Assembly (NCBI GenBank): GCA_022747635.1 | Contig: JAKTNV010000004.1 | Span: 25,259,179 to 25,323,178 of the forward strand | DNA from: Hetaerina americana | Lineage: Eukaryota > Arthropoda > Insecta > Odonata > Calopterygidae | DNA length: 64,000 nt | Direction of reading: 5' to 3' | Shown: positions 24,095-37,309 of the stretch, in pieces | How the letters are laid out: the number at the start of each line of letters is the position of its first letter | Position numbering within the stretch: the stretch's first letter is position 1 | Position numbers and translations under genes: made by a program | The notes under the pieces: model-generated | What the model was told of the DNA's origin: nothing | Database searches by the model: none | What the model saw: the letters and a program-made list of their open reading frames with translations, nothing else

Positions 24095-25520
24095 GAAATG
24101 TAGGAGTGTACAGTCTGTCCATCCAAAAAACGACTTCGAACGGTAGACTACCATAGTTTATGTCGGCAATTAATTCAATAGATCAAATTAATACTACCCT
24201 GCAAACGTGTCGTAAAACTCGTTATATTTTCACGCCTGCCCCGAAAACTGGCTTTCAGGGCTTCAAAGGATTTTTTAAGGTGGAAAAAATACTCAAACGG
24301 ACTACTTTCCTACCGGGGCCTGGTCCATGACAAAAGTGTTTGCCCTCATGGTCGCCCTGATTGTTCAACTTGTAGAAGGGTATTCATTTATCTACGAAGT
24401 CATTAGATTGTCTATTTTCGTATTATTGATGAATTTTATGTAGATGTAAAGCCAGAATTATTGGTAAATCACTTACTTATAGAAAACAACACAACGTAAC
24501 CTGGTCAAAACATGTCAAACGGAAATCACGGTCCTTTAAATTTTATTCTCTTCGCATGTTAACCGTCATTAACTCTATTCTTTCGTATTCACATTGCCGT
24601 TCGTGCTCTATGCATGTAAATAAGGTTACTCATTCCGGAAAGTTCATTTTCTTAATCATACTTTAGCTATTGGTCACAGTCGTGTGAATTGTCTGCTAAT
24701 TACTCTCTGCCATCCTCTCCATATCTGACGCCCACAGTGAAATGCCCTCGTGTTCCACGCATTCTTATTAGAGAAAAATATTTTTGAAAGTGTTTCCGGT
24801 TCCCTTTCTAACAGTTAACAGCATATATATTATCTAGTTTAAAGACCATTTGTACCCTTGTACCCAAAGTGTTAATACGCAATATCGTAAACCCACATCT
24901 ATGCTTTTGAGAGAGAAAATCGTTAAAGACAGTGGAGGATTTTATTATACAAGGAATCGGGTGTGGAAACTTTCGCTAAGCCGGTCCTAGGTATGGTATC
25001 CTATTTTTCCGATGAATTATGGCGAGCGGTTAAGCACTCCGACCTGGACCCAGCTGGCCCGCCGTCAAATAGTTTTTTCGCGTCATTGTCCTCATATCCA
25101 GGAAGGTAAACGCTAAACCCAGAATCAATGCGATGTCCTCTTAAAATGACTTCCAGTTCTTGATTCTTAACAAATGTCTACACGTCTTGCATAGGATATG
25201 ACCAAATGATCATTCTGAGGCATGTATTATTTTCGGAAAGAATGTGTATTAGCGAGCATATTAAACAGTTTGAATAAAGTGCACAAATCCCGTAAAACAA
25301 AATTCGTCACCAAAAGTTGCAAAATGAAAGCCATCGACTGTGGGATTTTGGGCAGTCCTAGTTCGAAGGATATGCTCCATCAACTGCAGTACGTTAACCA
25401 TTTGTAGAAGGAAAAATCATGTGAAACAATTTCACCATGAGTGAGAATAAAGGCAAGGAAGATTTCTCTGAATGACGATTATTAGGAAGACGTTAGGGAA
25501 AAATTCAGGGTAACTCTCAC
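24095..25520. other. No gene recognised; weak repeats
   Basis: Contains a short block (24117-24151) resembling 57434-57469, and an A-box-like TGGCGAGCGGTTAAGCACTC at about 25020 without a B box, so not a tRNA. Otherwise nothing is supported. Confidence 0.4.
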
Positions 25521-25526
25521 GCCCGA

Positions 25527-25841
25527 ATGGAACATACTGTTGTCGATATATATGTGTCATCTTTTATTTATTTTCTTAAGGACGCGTTTGGAAATCCAGT
25601 CTACTTCTGTGACCCGCTGCCTTATTTGGATGTTGGAAGAAACTCGCAGTTTTACGAGCTCAGCAGACCCCGGCTAGACCTATGGCGTTACCCTGAAATG
25701 CTCGTATTTGGAGTTTATTTGGGTGTCATTTCATCGGCGAGTGATGAGTGTGCTAGAACGAACCCATTGAAAAACAAACATAAAACGAAAGTGAAGTTAA
25801 TCAGTAGACAATATTTTAATTATTCAAATGCTCTTATTTAA
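25527..25841 (+). other. Unrecognised open frame, possibly coding
   Basis: 104 codons, not clearly starting at a functional ATG. The middle part (about 25581-25760: DAFGNPVYFCDPLPYLDV...) has a protein-like composition and higher GC than the surroundings, and could be an exon or an old transposon piece. No splice sites of quality flank it and I recognise no family. Confidence 0.15.
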
Positions 25842-25849
25842 TTTTCGTT

Positions 25850-27440
25850 TTTCACGATCAGTGGTGAATCAACTTTCGAACCGGGTAACTTAATAATGCA
25901 AGGGGGGGGGTCAAAAGGCTTTTGTTCAATAGATTTATAGAAATTATTCAATAAAATAAGATCAAAATAAAATCCAGTAAAAGTTTCGCACACGTAGGGG
26001 TGCACTGTAGGGATAGATGATTTTCAAAACGACTACGCTGTCACCACACCACAGTTGACGGCCGAGAATCGGACAAAGAAAGACCGAGGGTCGTCCATAA
26101 TCTCGTGTATTTTATTACACACCTAGAGGGAATGATTGGAAATGCATGCCGAAACCTTTGGTTTGCCAAGCAGTTGGAAGGGAGGCTAATTAACAAATCT
26201 TCATCAAGTTTTAGTCATCCAGGGTTCTCAATGGTTTGGCGGCGCATTAGGCAATCAATATTTCAAGAATGGGTTGAAGATAAATTACAAGCAATTGAAA
26301 GTAAAAGGGAAGACCAGGTTAAACGTAAATTATAGAGGAAGAAATTCGATGGTCCGATTTTTGGTATTGTTTTTAAGAGCAGTATTCTTGATAATAAGGG
26401 AATATTAATAAAGACTTAGATAAGGAACGTTCAGAAACTTGGTGGTTGAGAAAGAGGATAGAATTAGTTTGGAAGTTCTGAGATAAGTACGGACTAGACG
26501 GTGGGAAATCGGCCGGGCAGATTGGATGACAGATGTAATAGTGTTAGCTATTGTAAAGGATTACAGAAAGCTGATGGCTAAATGGGGAAGAAAGGTTAGT
26601 GGAGATAGTCGGATGTTGAAGGCTGTAGTAAAATGAGGAATGTAGAGTTAGCGGGGTAAGAAAGCTGTTTTGGACAGTGTTGGAGCGAAGGAGCATGAAG
26701 AGCGCAAAGATTTTGCCAATATAGGACAAGCGTAGTTTAGGTCGGGAAGAAAGGTTTTAGATGCCCACAGCTATTTGTAATCTTTTTTAGGCTGCGTAAT
26801 ACAGACTGTAGGCCCACCTACTATCGGTAACTTGCGAGGGTAATGACCATTGTGTTCCTTGTGTCGCTTCACCTGTGTCAATAGAATGAAGACGAGTTCC
26901 CGTATTGGTAGATGTGAAATAGACAAACTCACGGATACTTCGAAAAACTATTTGTAAAACATATTCTTTTAGGGTAGTCTTCCAGGATTTATAAAGTCAC
27001 TGAACTGTTTCGAGCTTATGCTCAAGCTATTCAATAGTTGTGATACCTGATAAGAATACTGTCAAATCGTTACATTTCCAAACGAAAATCATCATCGTTT
27101 TTGTCTTATGAACAATAGGGGTTTTAATAATGGGAATGAATAAAGGGGGGTTGCAGGATGTATGCACTTTCCTGTGTAGAAAGGAAGGGAAAAATATTTC
27201 ATATTTTCCTAGAGGTCGAAGAGAGAAAATTTTTCTTAATGTCCCAGAAAAACTTCAACGCTATCGGCAAAATAATGTTTTTTAAAAATAAGTCTTAATT
27301 CATTCATGGTAAGTTTTGAACAAATTGTTATTACGTATTGGTATCATGTGGACTACCTCTTGTTTATCTTGTATCACTGCTATCTTCAGGTTCACTTAAT
27401 TTCTACTTTTCGACCACCTTTCATCTGGCTCCTACACTTC
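25850..27440. other. No gene recognised; purine-rich stretch
   Basis: 26260-26760 is purine-rich on the plus strand, like the other LINE remnants here, but I could not match any motif. A 76-codon frame at 26105-26335 is unrecognised. The rest is featureless. Confidence 0.35.
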
Positions 27441-27560
27441 GACCTATTTGGCATGTGTGACCCTACCAGGAGCAAGTTTCCTTGCCCCTACGGGTACAAC
27501 TCGTAGGGATTTTCGGAACGCGCAAACCCATGTATCACGTTTAGGTTGTAATCCATGGGA
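27441..27560 (-). repeat. Second copy of the LINE 5'-like repeat
   Basis: Matches 16398-16510 in the same orientation over about 110 bp with mismatches. It includes a 7-bp hairpin, CCCTACG...CGTAGGG (27486-27508), absent from the other copy. No LINE coding sequence adjoins it. Confidence 0.35.
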
Positions 27561-28620
27561 GAGTATTGTGTTGAAATAATGAATTAACCATTTGTGCACT
27601 TCCCAATCCTTCCCAGCATAAACCTTTTTTAAAATTCAAAAGGAAAATGACAAAGGGGTTCAGCGGAAAGCATAAGTATGTGATGCACAATTTTTATTCA
27701 ACAAATATTACCTATTGGGTGTAGTGCCGCAGGGTCGCGCCCCTCCCTTGCAAAAATCTTCTATCCGCCCCTCGGATTAGTCTTATTACGAAATTAATGG
27801 TGACAGAGTTGACCAATTTATAAAAATGTCTTTGGTCAAATATCTAAAATACGAGTGTCTGCTAATTAATTAGGCGCGCTCTTTGGAAAAAATTATGTCT
27901 CTGAAAGTACTGTAGGTAAAAGTTCGTAAAAATAGTCAAACCTTCGTTGAAATTAATTGATTAAATTATAAATCTCCTTCAGACAGGGCCCATACCCGTC
28001 GAAATCAAAGACCTTGCAAAGAGTAATTGAACGGATTTCACTGTGGAGTGGAATTTCTGCATGCGAGCTCTTTCATCTGCTGTGGTAGAGATTTCAATTG
28101 CATTGAAATTGAAATCCGTGGAATAAGCGTTATTCTCAAGTTTAAAGACCGCTTCATTTGGAAAGTTAGGCAAAGTGGAATAGTTGTGGCCTAAGCGTAA
28201 TGGATTGTGTAATGGAAGTCGAAAGTTGGTCGAACAAAACGTTCTCTGCGGAACTATTCCAAACTTGTATGTTGTTTGTAATGGGAGCTCCGTCTCTGGC
28301 AGCAGCCTCATTCTTCGCGTAAATTGTTCTGTTCCTGGAAATTTTAAACAAAGATGGAGAAATTATAGGGCTGTGGCTGTTACTTCAATAACTTTTATGT
28401 GGCAAAGTAATTGATTAATAATATCGTTTTCATAATGCAATCAAACTAGTTCGAGGCGGGCTATATCATTACACCATATCTCCTTTCAGGAAAGAGATGT
28501 AATACAATATTTTTTGGAATATGTTTGTCTGTGTGGTACCCTGCAATCCACTTGTGTGTGCGGCAGCGGTGATCACGCACCAGGCATGGAATATCAAAAC
28601 TTCAGTTCATCTTAATTATT
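27561..28620. other. No gene recognised
   Basis: Overlapping open frames on both strands at 27979-28414 show no family resemblance and no flanking splice sites. The rest is featureless. Confidence 0.35.
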
Positions 28621-28621
<1 letters not shown>

Positions 28622-28690
<69 letters not shown>

Positions 28691-28835
28691 TATATATATA
28701 TATTCATATATATATATATTCATACTATATATATATTCATATATATATATTCATATATATATTCATATATATATTTATATTTAAATATATATAGATATAT
28801 ATTTATACACACACGCATGCATACATACGCACACT
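28622..28835. repeat. (TG)n-(TA)n compound microsatellite
   Basis: GT repeats pass into a long TA tract interrupted by TATTCATA units, then end in CA-rich repeats. Open frames rich in Tyr and Ile here are artefacts. Confidence 0.95.
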
Positions 28836-28837
28836 CA

Positions 28838-28990
28838 GGCCCAGCAAGTCGAAAGATCCGTGGTTCAAGTCCCGGTCAAGGAAATATTTTTGCACTTGTG
28901 ATCTGCTCGATATCGTTTTTCCGACCTCTCTTATGCTCGTATTTTGTGTGTGTTCCTATCCCTTTTCCATATATCTAATCCATGTGAATG
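28838..28990 (+). repeat. 5'-truncated tRNA-derived SINE between microsatellites
   Basis: A B-box-like GTGGTTCAAGTCCCG (about 28859-28873) sits directly after the microsatellite with no A box, followed by about 120 bp of unique sequence and a second CA/TA-rich tract (29027-29090). Confidence 0.4.
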
Positions 28991-29089
28991 AGCATATGTT
29001 CGCCATATGGCGCGTTTTCGTGTTTTATGTATATATGCACACACGTACGCACACAAGCTCGTAAGCACACGCACATACATGCACATACA

Positions 29090-29640
29090 TACAAGGTCTG
29101 TCTCAAAGGTAGTAGGCCTTATTTTTTTCCCGAATAGACGGACGGCGGTTTCTCTGCCTGGGTTAGAAGTAGGGGGGTCTCAGGAAAAACTGGAGGTCGG
29201 TGGCAGTTGGCTCCCAGCCTTTGCGTATCGTTCGTTTGCGAAACCTCTCTGACGTGACCTCGTTGCGCTCCGTCATGAAACGGTAATTGGAACAGCGCTA
29301 CGCCATCAAATTTTTCGTGAAACTGGGAAAGAGACTCACGACATGCTCAAGGCAGCTTATGCTGATAACGCCATGGGTAGATCAGGTATTTATTGAGTGG
29401 GACAAGTTGTTTCGGGAGGGTAGAGAATGCGTTGAAGACGCCGAAAGTTCAGGATGCCCTTCGCCCTCAAAAAACGACGAAAGTAGGCAAGAGTGAAGGA
29501 TTTCTTGGACAGGATCGCAGATTGTGTTCGCATGGTTTCGATGAACTTGGCATCCCTAAAAGTGATGTGCATCGACTTGGGACCAAAAAACATTGGCATG
29601 AGAAAGATGTGTGCGAAGTTGGTCACACAATGATGAGATA
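29090..29640 (+). pseudogene. Mariner relic, 5' end and N-terminal part
   Basis: Starts with a mariner-like terminal sequence, ACAAGGTCTGTCTCAAAGGT, directly after a CA/TA microsatellite. From 29287 the frame EQRYAIKFFVKLGK...EWDKLFREGRECVED matches the first helix-turn-helix of mariner transposases (family pattern EQRxxIKFCVKLGK, then FEWHKRFKEGREDVEDD). After a frameshift near 29470 it continues with GQDRRL, DELGIPKSDVHR and, degenerate, an AKLVPH-like block. The catalytic domain and 3' end are missing. Not functional. Confidence 0.7.
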
Positions 29641-32600
29641 ATTACAACATACCTGGTTACTGAGAATGAAGAAAGAAAAATACCCCTCCCCCCAGCGCCT
29701 TCGGATAGTGTTACTCTTATCCCTTTTCGTTCGTGGGAAAAATGACATCCTAAATCTGTTCTACCGTTATTGATGTGATCTCTTCCCATAGTATGATAGG
29801 GCTAATAATACAGTTTAACACCTTCTTTAAGTAGTTTGCGTCTTCCATTTAGTTCTTTCCAATTGATTGCGCGTTTCCCATTCAGACGATTTTTAATCAC
29901 TGTCAGTTGTTCACGCAAAAGACAGACAGTATTATGCCCCTGTTCAGAAATAACCGAACTCCCTTCAGCACTTAGCATAAGTTCTCTTCGCTGTCTTCCC
30001 CACCATGTCTCGTATGAAAGGATCATATTCTCTCCCTCTTGGGTAGAGAAATGTCATGGCTACATTTCGTGGCACTATTATTTTCTATTTATTTAAAAGT
30101 ATACATTCTTTTTGATTCGTGTGTTCAAAATAATATTTTGGTGGTTTTGCGATCCTCCTTAGAACCAAATCAGTGACATCTTGAGATGGTATTTTCAGGC
30201 CTAACCTGAATTGTATCGACTCGATGCCGACGCCAAGGATATTCTATATTTAAGAACAATGTCTAAAGATTGGCTCAGAGCAATACATAGCCTCGTAATT
30301 ACAGAATGTCATAATTCTCCTAAGTTTTCAGTGTCACCTCATTGCAGTTTTGACATTGAAAATGGAGTTGAAGGTACAAATCAACTGTTTCAATGTTAAA
30401 ATTGTTCCATGTATCTAAGATTTCAATAAAGGTAATGGATTTGTTTTATATGGAAAGTTTTAGATTTTCCCCCTAAATTTAATCAGAAATATGTCAAAAG
30501 AGTTAACTTCCGCACAACAATGAAGATAATACATTTTATTGCCGATATGGCCAATCGCCCAGTACTGATAGGTCTCATTTCTCCGCCATTCATTCTTTAA
30601 ATCACGTGAAATCTAGGTAGTTCAATAAAAATTCAAATTATTTGAACTGTTTTAATTCTTTGTCATTGTAACAGAATAAAGTTTAAACCAAACGAAATAC
30701 AGTAACGCCTATCTCGCGTGGCCTTAGGGTGAAATTTCGATTATTGTTGCAAATGGGCGTCAAATTAATATTTAGCTAAATAATTAATCCTTAAATTCTA
30801 AATTAGTTATTATATTAGCCGTTGGGGTCTTATATTTCAATTGAATGTAAGAATATATTTTAAGTGACTCGGAATTCCTGCAGATCGAATCCCTTTTCTT
30901 CTTTAATGACGTATTTTCCGACTTGTGATATATGAACTGGAAAATGCTCATAATTACATCATTGTGTAAAAGTGTTGACCGATACTGATAAAATAATTAT
31001 CTATTATTTATGATTATCAGCAAAGGACCACATAGTTCTGAGTGTTGCCAATTTTATTTGTGTGCTTGTAATCGAGTCTATTGAGTTACTCCAGCTGTTT
31101 CCGGATCTCAGCAGGGATGGCTTCAGAAAATTTTAAGATGAGTTTTTACTGCCTACAGAAATACAGCACGGAGTTGCGACATGGGCGAACTTCATGGAAA
31201 AATTTTTCACTTGTTGTTTTGGAATAAAACTCAGCTTCTCATTCTCGGTAAGCTAACCGACCCATTAGGCCCTTAATGGCATATTTTATATCCCTTGACA
31301 AAAGCCATAAATTAAACCAGTCACCGCTGCCGAAAAGTTCAGGAAAATATTACCGTCAAGTTATGAAGGCTATTTTCTTTCTTAATGTTTCATCTTAGCA
31401 GGCAATGTAAAATCGTTATCATCGTGAACTTTGAAAGAAGTTAGGGGATGTCTCTGTTTGCAGCTCTAAATCAATAAAAAAAGCTTGGAACATTTAACAA
31501 CAGGACGCCTCTGGCTCCCTATAGTCACCTCCGCCTCGGCTTCAATGTGAAGAAACCCTGAATTCGATGTTTTGAGGCTCTACTTTGTGAAAATTCATGA
31601 TCACTGAATAACTAAACTTACTGTTTAGTGATAAAGAACTCCTGTTTCTAATGCTGCCGACACCCTTGAGGTCAACTATTCGTTGCGTGCCACTTCAGTT
31701 TTCGTTATCGATGAAAATATTATTATGTATTAGAAAAGGTAATTAGTTAACCTAATGAGTTGAGATAAGGGGCTTGTTTTTTTAACGAAGGGAGATTTTA
31801 TTTGGTATTTGCGTGGCTGGAAAGGAGTCCGCTAGTCATCAGCAATTTCTCCGAAGCTGCTATTACGTTCGCCCCAGTAATTTGGGGTGTGTGTATGTCT
31901 GTAAACAGTCGAAACACATCTTATAGTTTAAGAACACAGTGGGTGTTTTTCAAGCCTCCTAGTTGATCAGGTGAAAAGGAACTTAATTTCAGATGTTGGA
32001 TTAAAGGATCGATGTAATTGACAAAGCTCACTTATATGCTGTGTTATAGGTACATTCAGTTCAGGTACACCCTGAACCTCCCAAGATTCAGGAGAGGGTT
32101 TTGAGACATCATCATTACAAGTTCATCATTCAAACTCATGTTTGTTTCAAACACACATGAGTGTACATTAATTGGTCTGGTGTTCAGAAGTTAATTATAT
32201 AGTTTTAACATGTAAAATAAAATTATGTTTATTCATTGTTATGCTCCCTGTTTTTATGTATTATTCAGGAACAAGGCCACTGGGAGATTATGTCGAGAAG
32301 TAACCAAAGTTTTAACTTTATGGTGTAGGTATTATATCGGAAGGCCGTTAGGAGACCCACCTTGTCATAGCGATCGTTTCCTCCTGCCCACTCAAATTTA
32401 ATGTTTTGTTAAAAATTGAAAGGGGACATAAGAGGATGGGATTGAGAAAATCGCATCAATGACATAGGTTATCATTTTTACCGGAATTAGACTTAATTTT
32501 ATATAGACTTTTTTCACTCATAATGCCAAATTTTCTAAAGTCCCGTGTGGCCTTTTGCGACAAAAATGCCTGATATTGATTTTTATTGCAAATTAATTCG

Positions 32601-33589
32601 AGAATTTTGAACGTTTTTACTCAATTGAGAAATCATTTTGAAGTGGACCGAGTAAAAAAAATGCAATATATGGTAGAGAATTTTGAAATCTCGGTCAATA
32701 GAAAAAGATTTAGAGAACGACACTTCCTATCTTTGTTAAAAATTTACAAAATGGTCCATGTACTTTAAAATAAAACATTTTTGCTATTTTCGAAAATTAA
32801 AGGGTTTCGCCCTGTGGCCAGCTGTCTAAAATGTGTTTTCCTTTCAGCGCGCTATGTCGTTCACTTTTCCTTGAATCACGAACTTCAGCATCCCATTACA
32901 TTTTAATCTCTCTTCTATCCACTTTCACTGCCATAATATTTTTCTAATCTCGATGGTTTTATGTTAAATCAAATTCTTTGGAGAAGTTATAAATGGCCAT
33001 TGTTCCAATTGTGAAAAACTTGGAACTATTTTTGGAGAACTTCGGTGCATTATTGACAGTCTTATCATTCAAATTGTATGCTTAGACGATTGCTGGAACT
33101 AATGCTCAAATTAACCATGTCACGCATGAGGGGAGGGGCAAGAGGGGCCGACGATCAGATCTGGGACTCGCCACGGCACATTCGTTCGCATTGTCTGCGT
33201 GTCGTTTGAAGGAGTTTTTTTAAAAAGTGTTTAGGGGAAGACGGAAGAAATCGATTTTCGATCGGGTGTGCACCAAGCTGCTCGATAAATCAAGCCATCA
33301 AATATCAAGTAGTTTTAGAGATATCCGTAGTCCTGAGGATAAAGTGGCGTTAGCAGAATACCTAATGCAATAAAGCGTTGGTGCGGCACTTGAATTTAAC
33401 TGAAAAAAAGTGTTTAGTATGATATGTAGGAGATGAATTTTTAGAATAAGATTAGTTCCTTCACGAACGCCTCCTGAATCAGAAATATCGAATTAGAAAG
33501 TGTGACTCAATCAAATACTTACGCTTTACCTCTCGGCCTCTGCTGGGTGAGATATATGCGTGGAATACGTGAACAAGGTAGTAAAAACT
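29641..33589. other. Long stretch without a recognised gene
   Basis: AT-rich with scattered short frames. No splice-flanked coding piece, RNA gene or transposon motif could be supported. Confidence 0.4.
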
Positions 33590-34330
33590 TAAGATTAATG
33601 AGAGCAGTTTTGGGCTAATGTGGCGAAAATGTTAAAGAGCAATGTTATATTTCGCTGGTTAGGCCTAATATAGAATATGCTTTTAGTATATGGGATCCTC
33701 ATTAAGTTGGGTTGTTTGCCAAATTATCTCAATTGCATCGTAGGGGATTTAGATTTGTAAAATGTAGTTTTGATAAAGTTGTGTAGAGTATCAAAATTGT
33801 TCGAGGAACTTAGTTGGGAATCACCACGGGGTGAAGGTTAAATTATAGTTTAAATGCAACAATTTCAGAGTGTAAAAATCATTCACCTTGACTGGGATTC
33901 GAACCCAGATCCCTCAATATCAGGTCGAGTGCTTTAGCCACTTAAGCTACCGAGGCGTCCTCTTAAACTCTGAAATTTTGGGGCTTTTAAAGGAACAAGA
34001 TGTTGTGACGAAATACCGTACATACAATGTCACAGGCATTCGTAGTCGTGCGCAAGGCGCCACAGTCTACGAGGTTAAAGCCAACTTTAAACACATATGG
34101 TGTTTTCACTTTGACAAATTCCAAAGAAACTGCGGGGGATGCCGCAACAGTAACTTTTAACGGAGTCATCTGCTAATGTGCATTTCAATGCAACAATTTC
34201 AGAGTGTATAGTTTAAATCTCTCGTATACATTGGAAGGTGGTGTCCTTTTGGCGATGATGTTAAAATGTATCATTGACCCAATCGCACTTCGGGAGGAAA
34301 GATTATGTCAATAAAATTAGGGAGTTTTAG
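33590..34330 (+). pseudogene. CR1/Jockey-like reverse transcriptase fragment, split by a SINE
   Basis: 33590-33835 reads VKEQCYISLVRPNIEYAFSI, then WDPH, LHRRGFRFVK and, after a stop, an EELxWE-like tail. This is the block C-terminal to the catalytic core in Jockey/CR1 LINEs (pattern CYKSLVRPxLEYASxVWDP, RRAARFV). The sequence is interrupted at 33856 by the SINE below and seems to resume after 34206. Stops and missing regions make it a relic. Confidence 0.55.
33844..34218 (-). repeat. tRNA-derived SINE with 12-bp target duplication
   Basis: A 351-bp element (33856-34206) is flanked by direct repeats TATAGTTTAAAT at 33844-33855 and 34207-34218. Its ends carry a 19-bp direct repeat, GCAACAATTTCAGAGTGTA (33856-33874 and 34190-34208, the second reaching into the target copy). 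On the minus strand 33975-33885 contains a tRNA-like unit. It has A box TAGCTTAAGTGGCTAAAGC, an anticodon-like stem CTCGA/TTGAG, a perfect T arm CTGGG-TTCGAAT-CCCAG and B box GGTTCGAATCC. The acceptor stem does not pair. The unit is bracketed by an inverted ACTCTGAAATT motif. Confidence 0.65.
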
Positions 34331-35729
<1,399 letters not shown>

Positions 35730-35735
35730 TATATA

Positions 35736-37067
35736 CTACCTTGATCAAAAAGTTCCCGGAATAACCACCGTGTGGCGCTCCCATCGTTCCGATTTGAGTT
35801 CTGTTTTTTTTGTTAAATTGGTACATCTGTTGGTGATATTCCCTTTAAATCTTAGTGTCATAACTTGACATTTGCAAAAGTTACGTAGCCAAGAGTACAT
35901 CTATCTCTGTGTGTGTTGGCGATTTTTTACAATTGCAGAAATGAATTTAAATTTGCAACAACGAACTTGTATTAAATTTTGCGTAAAAAACGGATTTAGT
36001 GGCGCACGGACGTTGGAAATGTTGGAAAAGTGTTTCGGCAACGATTCTCTAAAAAAAACGGTCGTTTACCAGTGGCACGAGCGGTTCAGAAGTGGTCGTG
36101 AGTCAATCGAAGATGATGAACGCAGTGGCAGACCATCGACATCGAAAGTCGGTGAAAAAATTGATAAAGTAAAAGAAATGTTGGTCAATAACCGCAAATT
36201 AACCATCAGAGAAATAGCGGAGGACTTGAACATTGCCTATGGATCCGCCCAAGACATTGTGGTTAATGATTTGGGTTTCCGTCGTGTAGCAGCAAAGTTG
36301 GTGCCAAAAGACCTCAATTTCATGCAAAAAAGAGACCGTGTTGACGTCGCAGAAGACATGATTTGCGAGGCTGAATCCGATCCCACATTCATCAAAAGGA
36401 TCATTACTGGAGACGAGACGTGGGTTTATGAGTACGACACGCAATCCAGACATCAGGCAAGTGAATGGCGTTCACCAAATGAGCCGAGACCAAAAAAACC
36501 ACGTCGTTTTCAGTCAAAAAAGAAGGCAATGCTGACGGTTTTCATGGATTACAACGGTGTAGTGCATCATGAATTTTTGCCAGAAGGCCAGACAGTAAAC
36601 AAAGAGTATTATTTGGGCGTTATGAGACGTTTGCGTGAAGCAATTCGCCGAAAGAGACCAGAAATGTGGGCAGAAAACTCGTGGATTTTGCACCATGATA
36701 ACGCACCGTCGCACAGTGCTATCATTATTCGTAATTTTTTGACGAAAAATGCAACAAATACCATCCAACAGCCACCGAATTCACCTGATTTGGCTCCCTG
36801 TGACTTCTTTCTGTTCAATCGAGTTAAAAAACCATTACGGGGAACGCGTTTTAGCAGCCGAGAGGAAGTAATGGAAAAATCGCAGGAAGCACTGATGGAC
36901 ATACCGAAAACCGAATATAAAAAATGTTTCGAGGATTGGATCAAGCGCTGGCATAAGTGTGTTGCAGTCGATGGGGATTACTTTGAAGGGGACAATATAG
37001 ATTTAGATGAATAAACTTGTATTTTTAATTTTCTGAATAAATTCCGGGAAATTTTTGATCAAGGTAG
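35736..37067 (+). mobile_element. Apparently complete mariner transposon
   Basis: 1332 bp with 27-bp terminal inverted repeats (35736-35762 and 37041-37067, one mismatch; outer end CTACCTTGATCAAAAA). It is flanked by TA on both sides (35734-35735, 37068-37069), the target duplication of the Tc1/mariner superfamily. It contains a single uninterrupted transposase gene. It is of a different family from its left neighbour, from which it is separated by only 6 bp of TA repeat. Size, ends and open frame agree with a recent or potentially active element. Confidence 0.95.
35941..37014 (+). CDS. Mariner transposase, full length
   Basis: 357 residues from ATG 35941, the usual family length (about 345-360). 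The open frame extends upstream to 35872 without an ATG. It binds the terminal repeats and catalyses cut-and-paste movement in the nucleus. Visible parts are: N-terminal helix-turn-helix (about 7-60, [16 protein letters not shown] and [17 protein letters not shown]); second helix-turn-helix (about 75-118, [14 protein letters not shown]); linker LVPKDL (120-125, family WVPHEL); and catalytic domain with TGDETW (D158), HHDNAPSH (D253) and [12 protein letters not shown] (D288). There are 34 residues between the last two Asp, the D,D34D signature of mariner. No stop, frameshift or missing catalytic residue is seen. The promoter and 5' UTR lie between the left terminal repeat and the ATG. Confidence 0.95.
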   Translation: MNLNLQQRTCIKFCVKNGFSGARTLEMLEKCFGNDSLKKTVVYQWHERFRSGRESIEDDERSGRPSTSKVGEKIDKVKEMLVNNRKLTIREIAEDLNIAYGSAQDIVVNDLGFRRVAAKLVPKDLNFMQKRDRVDVAEDMICEAESDPTFIKRIITGDETWVYEYDTQSRHQASEWRSPNEPRPKKPRRFQSKKKAMLTVFMDYNGVVHHEFLPEGQTVNKEYYLGVMRRLREAIRRKRPEMWAENSWILHHDNAPSHSAIIIRNFLTKNATNTIQQPPNSPDLAPCDFFLFNRVKKPLRGTRFSSREEVMEKSQEALMDIPKTEYKKCFEDWIKRWHKCVAVDGDYFEGDNIDLDE

Positions 37068-37072
37068 TATAT

Positions 37073-37110
<38 letters not shown>

Positions 37111-37141
37111 ATATATATATATATAGATATATATATATATA

Positions 37142-37176
<35 letters not shown>

Positions 37177-37232
37177 GTATATGTATATATGTATATATAT
37201 GTATGTGTGTATGTACACACACACATACATAT
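37068..37232. repeat. (TA)n microsatellite, right part of split tract
   Basis: TA repeats with TAGA and TG interruptions, ending in a TG/CA stretch. It abuts the mariner on the left and a SINE 3' end on the right. Confidence 0.95.
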
Positions 37233-37244
37233 AAAACCATAAGC

Positions 37245-37305
37245 ACAGTAATCAACCCGAAGGTCGGTATGGTAGCTGATGGTAGAGTTCACACAGTATT
37301 GGTTG
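37245..37305 (-). repeat. SINE family A, 3' fragment next to microsatellite
   Basis: Plus strand CAGTAATCAACCCGAAGGTC and GATGGTAGAGTTCAC match the 3' ends of the copies at 17436 and 49366. Only the last 60 or so bases of the element remain. The minus-strand 3' tail leads straight into the microsatellite. Confidence 0.65.
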
Positions 37306-37309
37306 GTAA

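Noticed and set aside
25010..25075. tRNA-like 5' half with A box (TGGCGAGCGGTTAAGC)
   Set aside because: No B box or T arm follows at tRNA distance.
28622..28978. Tyr/Ile-rich open frame of 118 codons, and similar ones at 34814-35192, 37003-37292, 45116-45464 and 62164-62439
   Set aside because: These are translations of (TA)n microsatellites, not genes.
33885..33975. Possible functional tRNA gene (minus strand) with perfect T arm and B box
   Set aside because: The acceptor stem does not pair and position 33 of the anticodon loop is not T; the unit lies inside a flanked repeat, so it is a SINE head.
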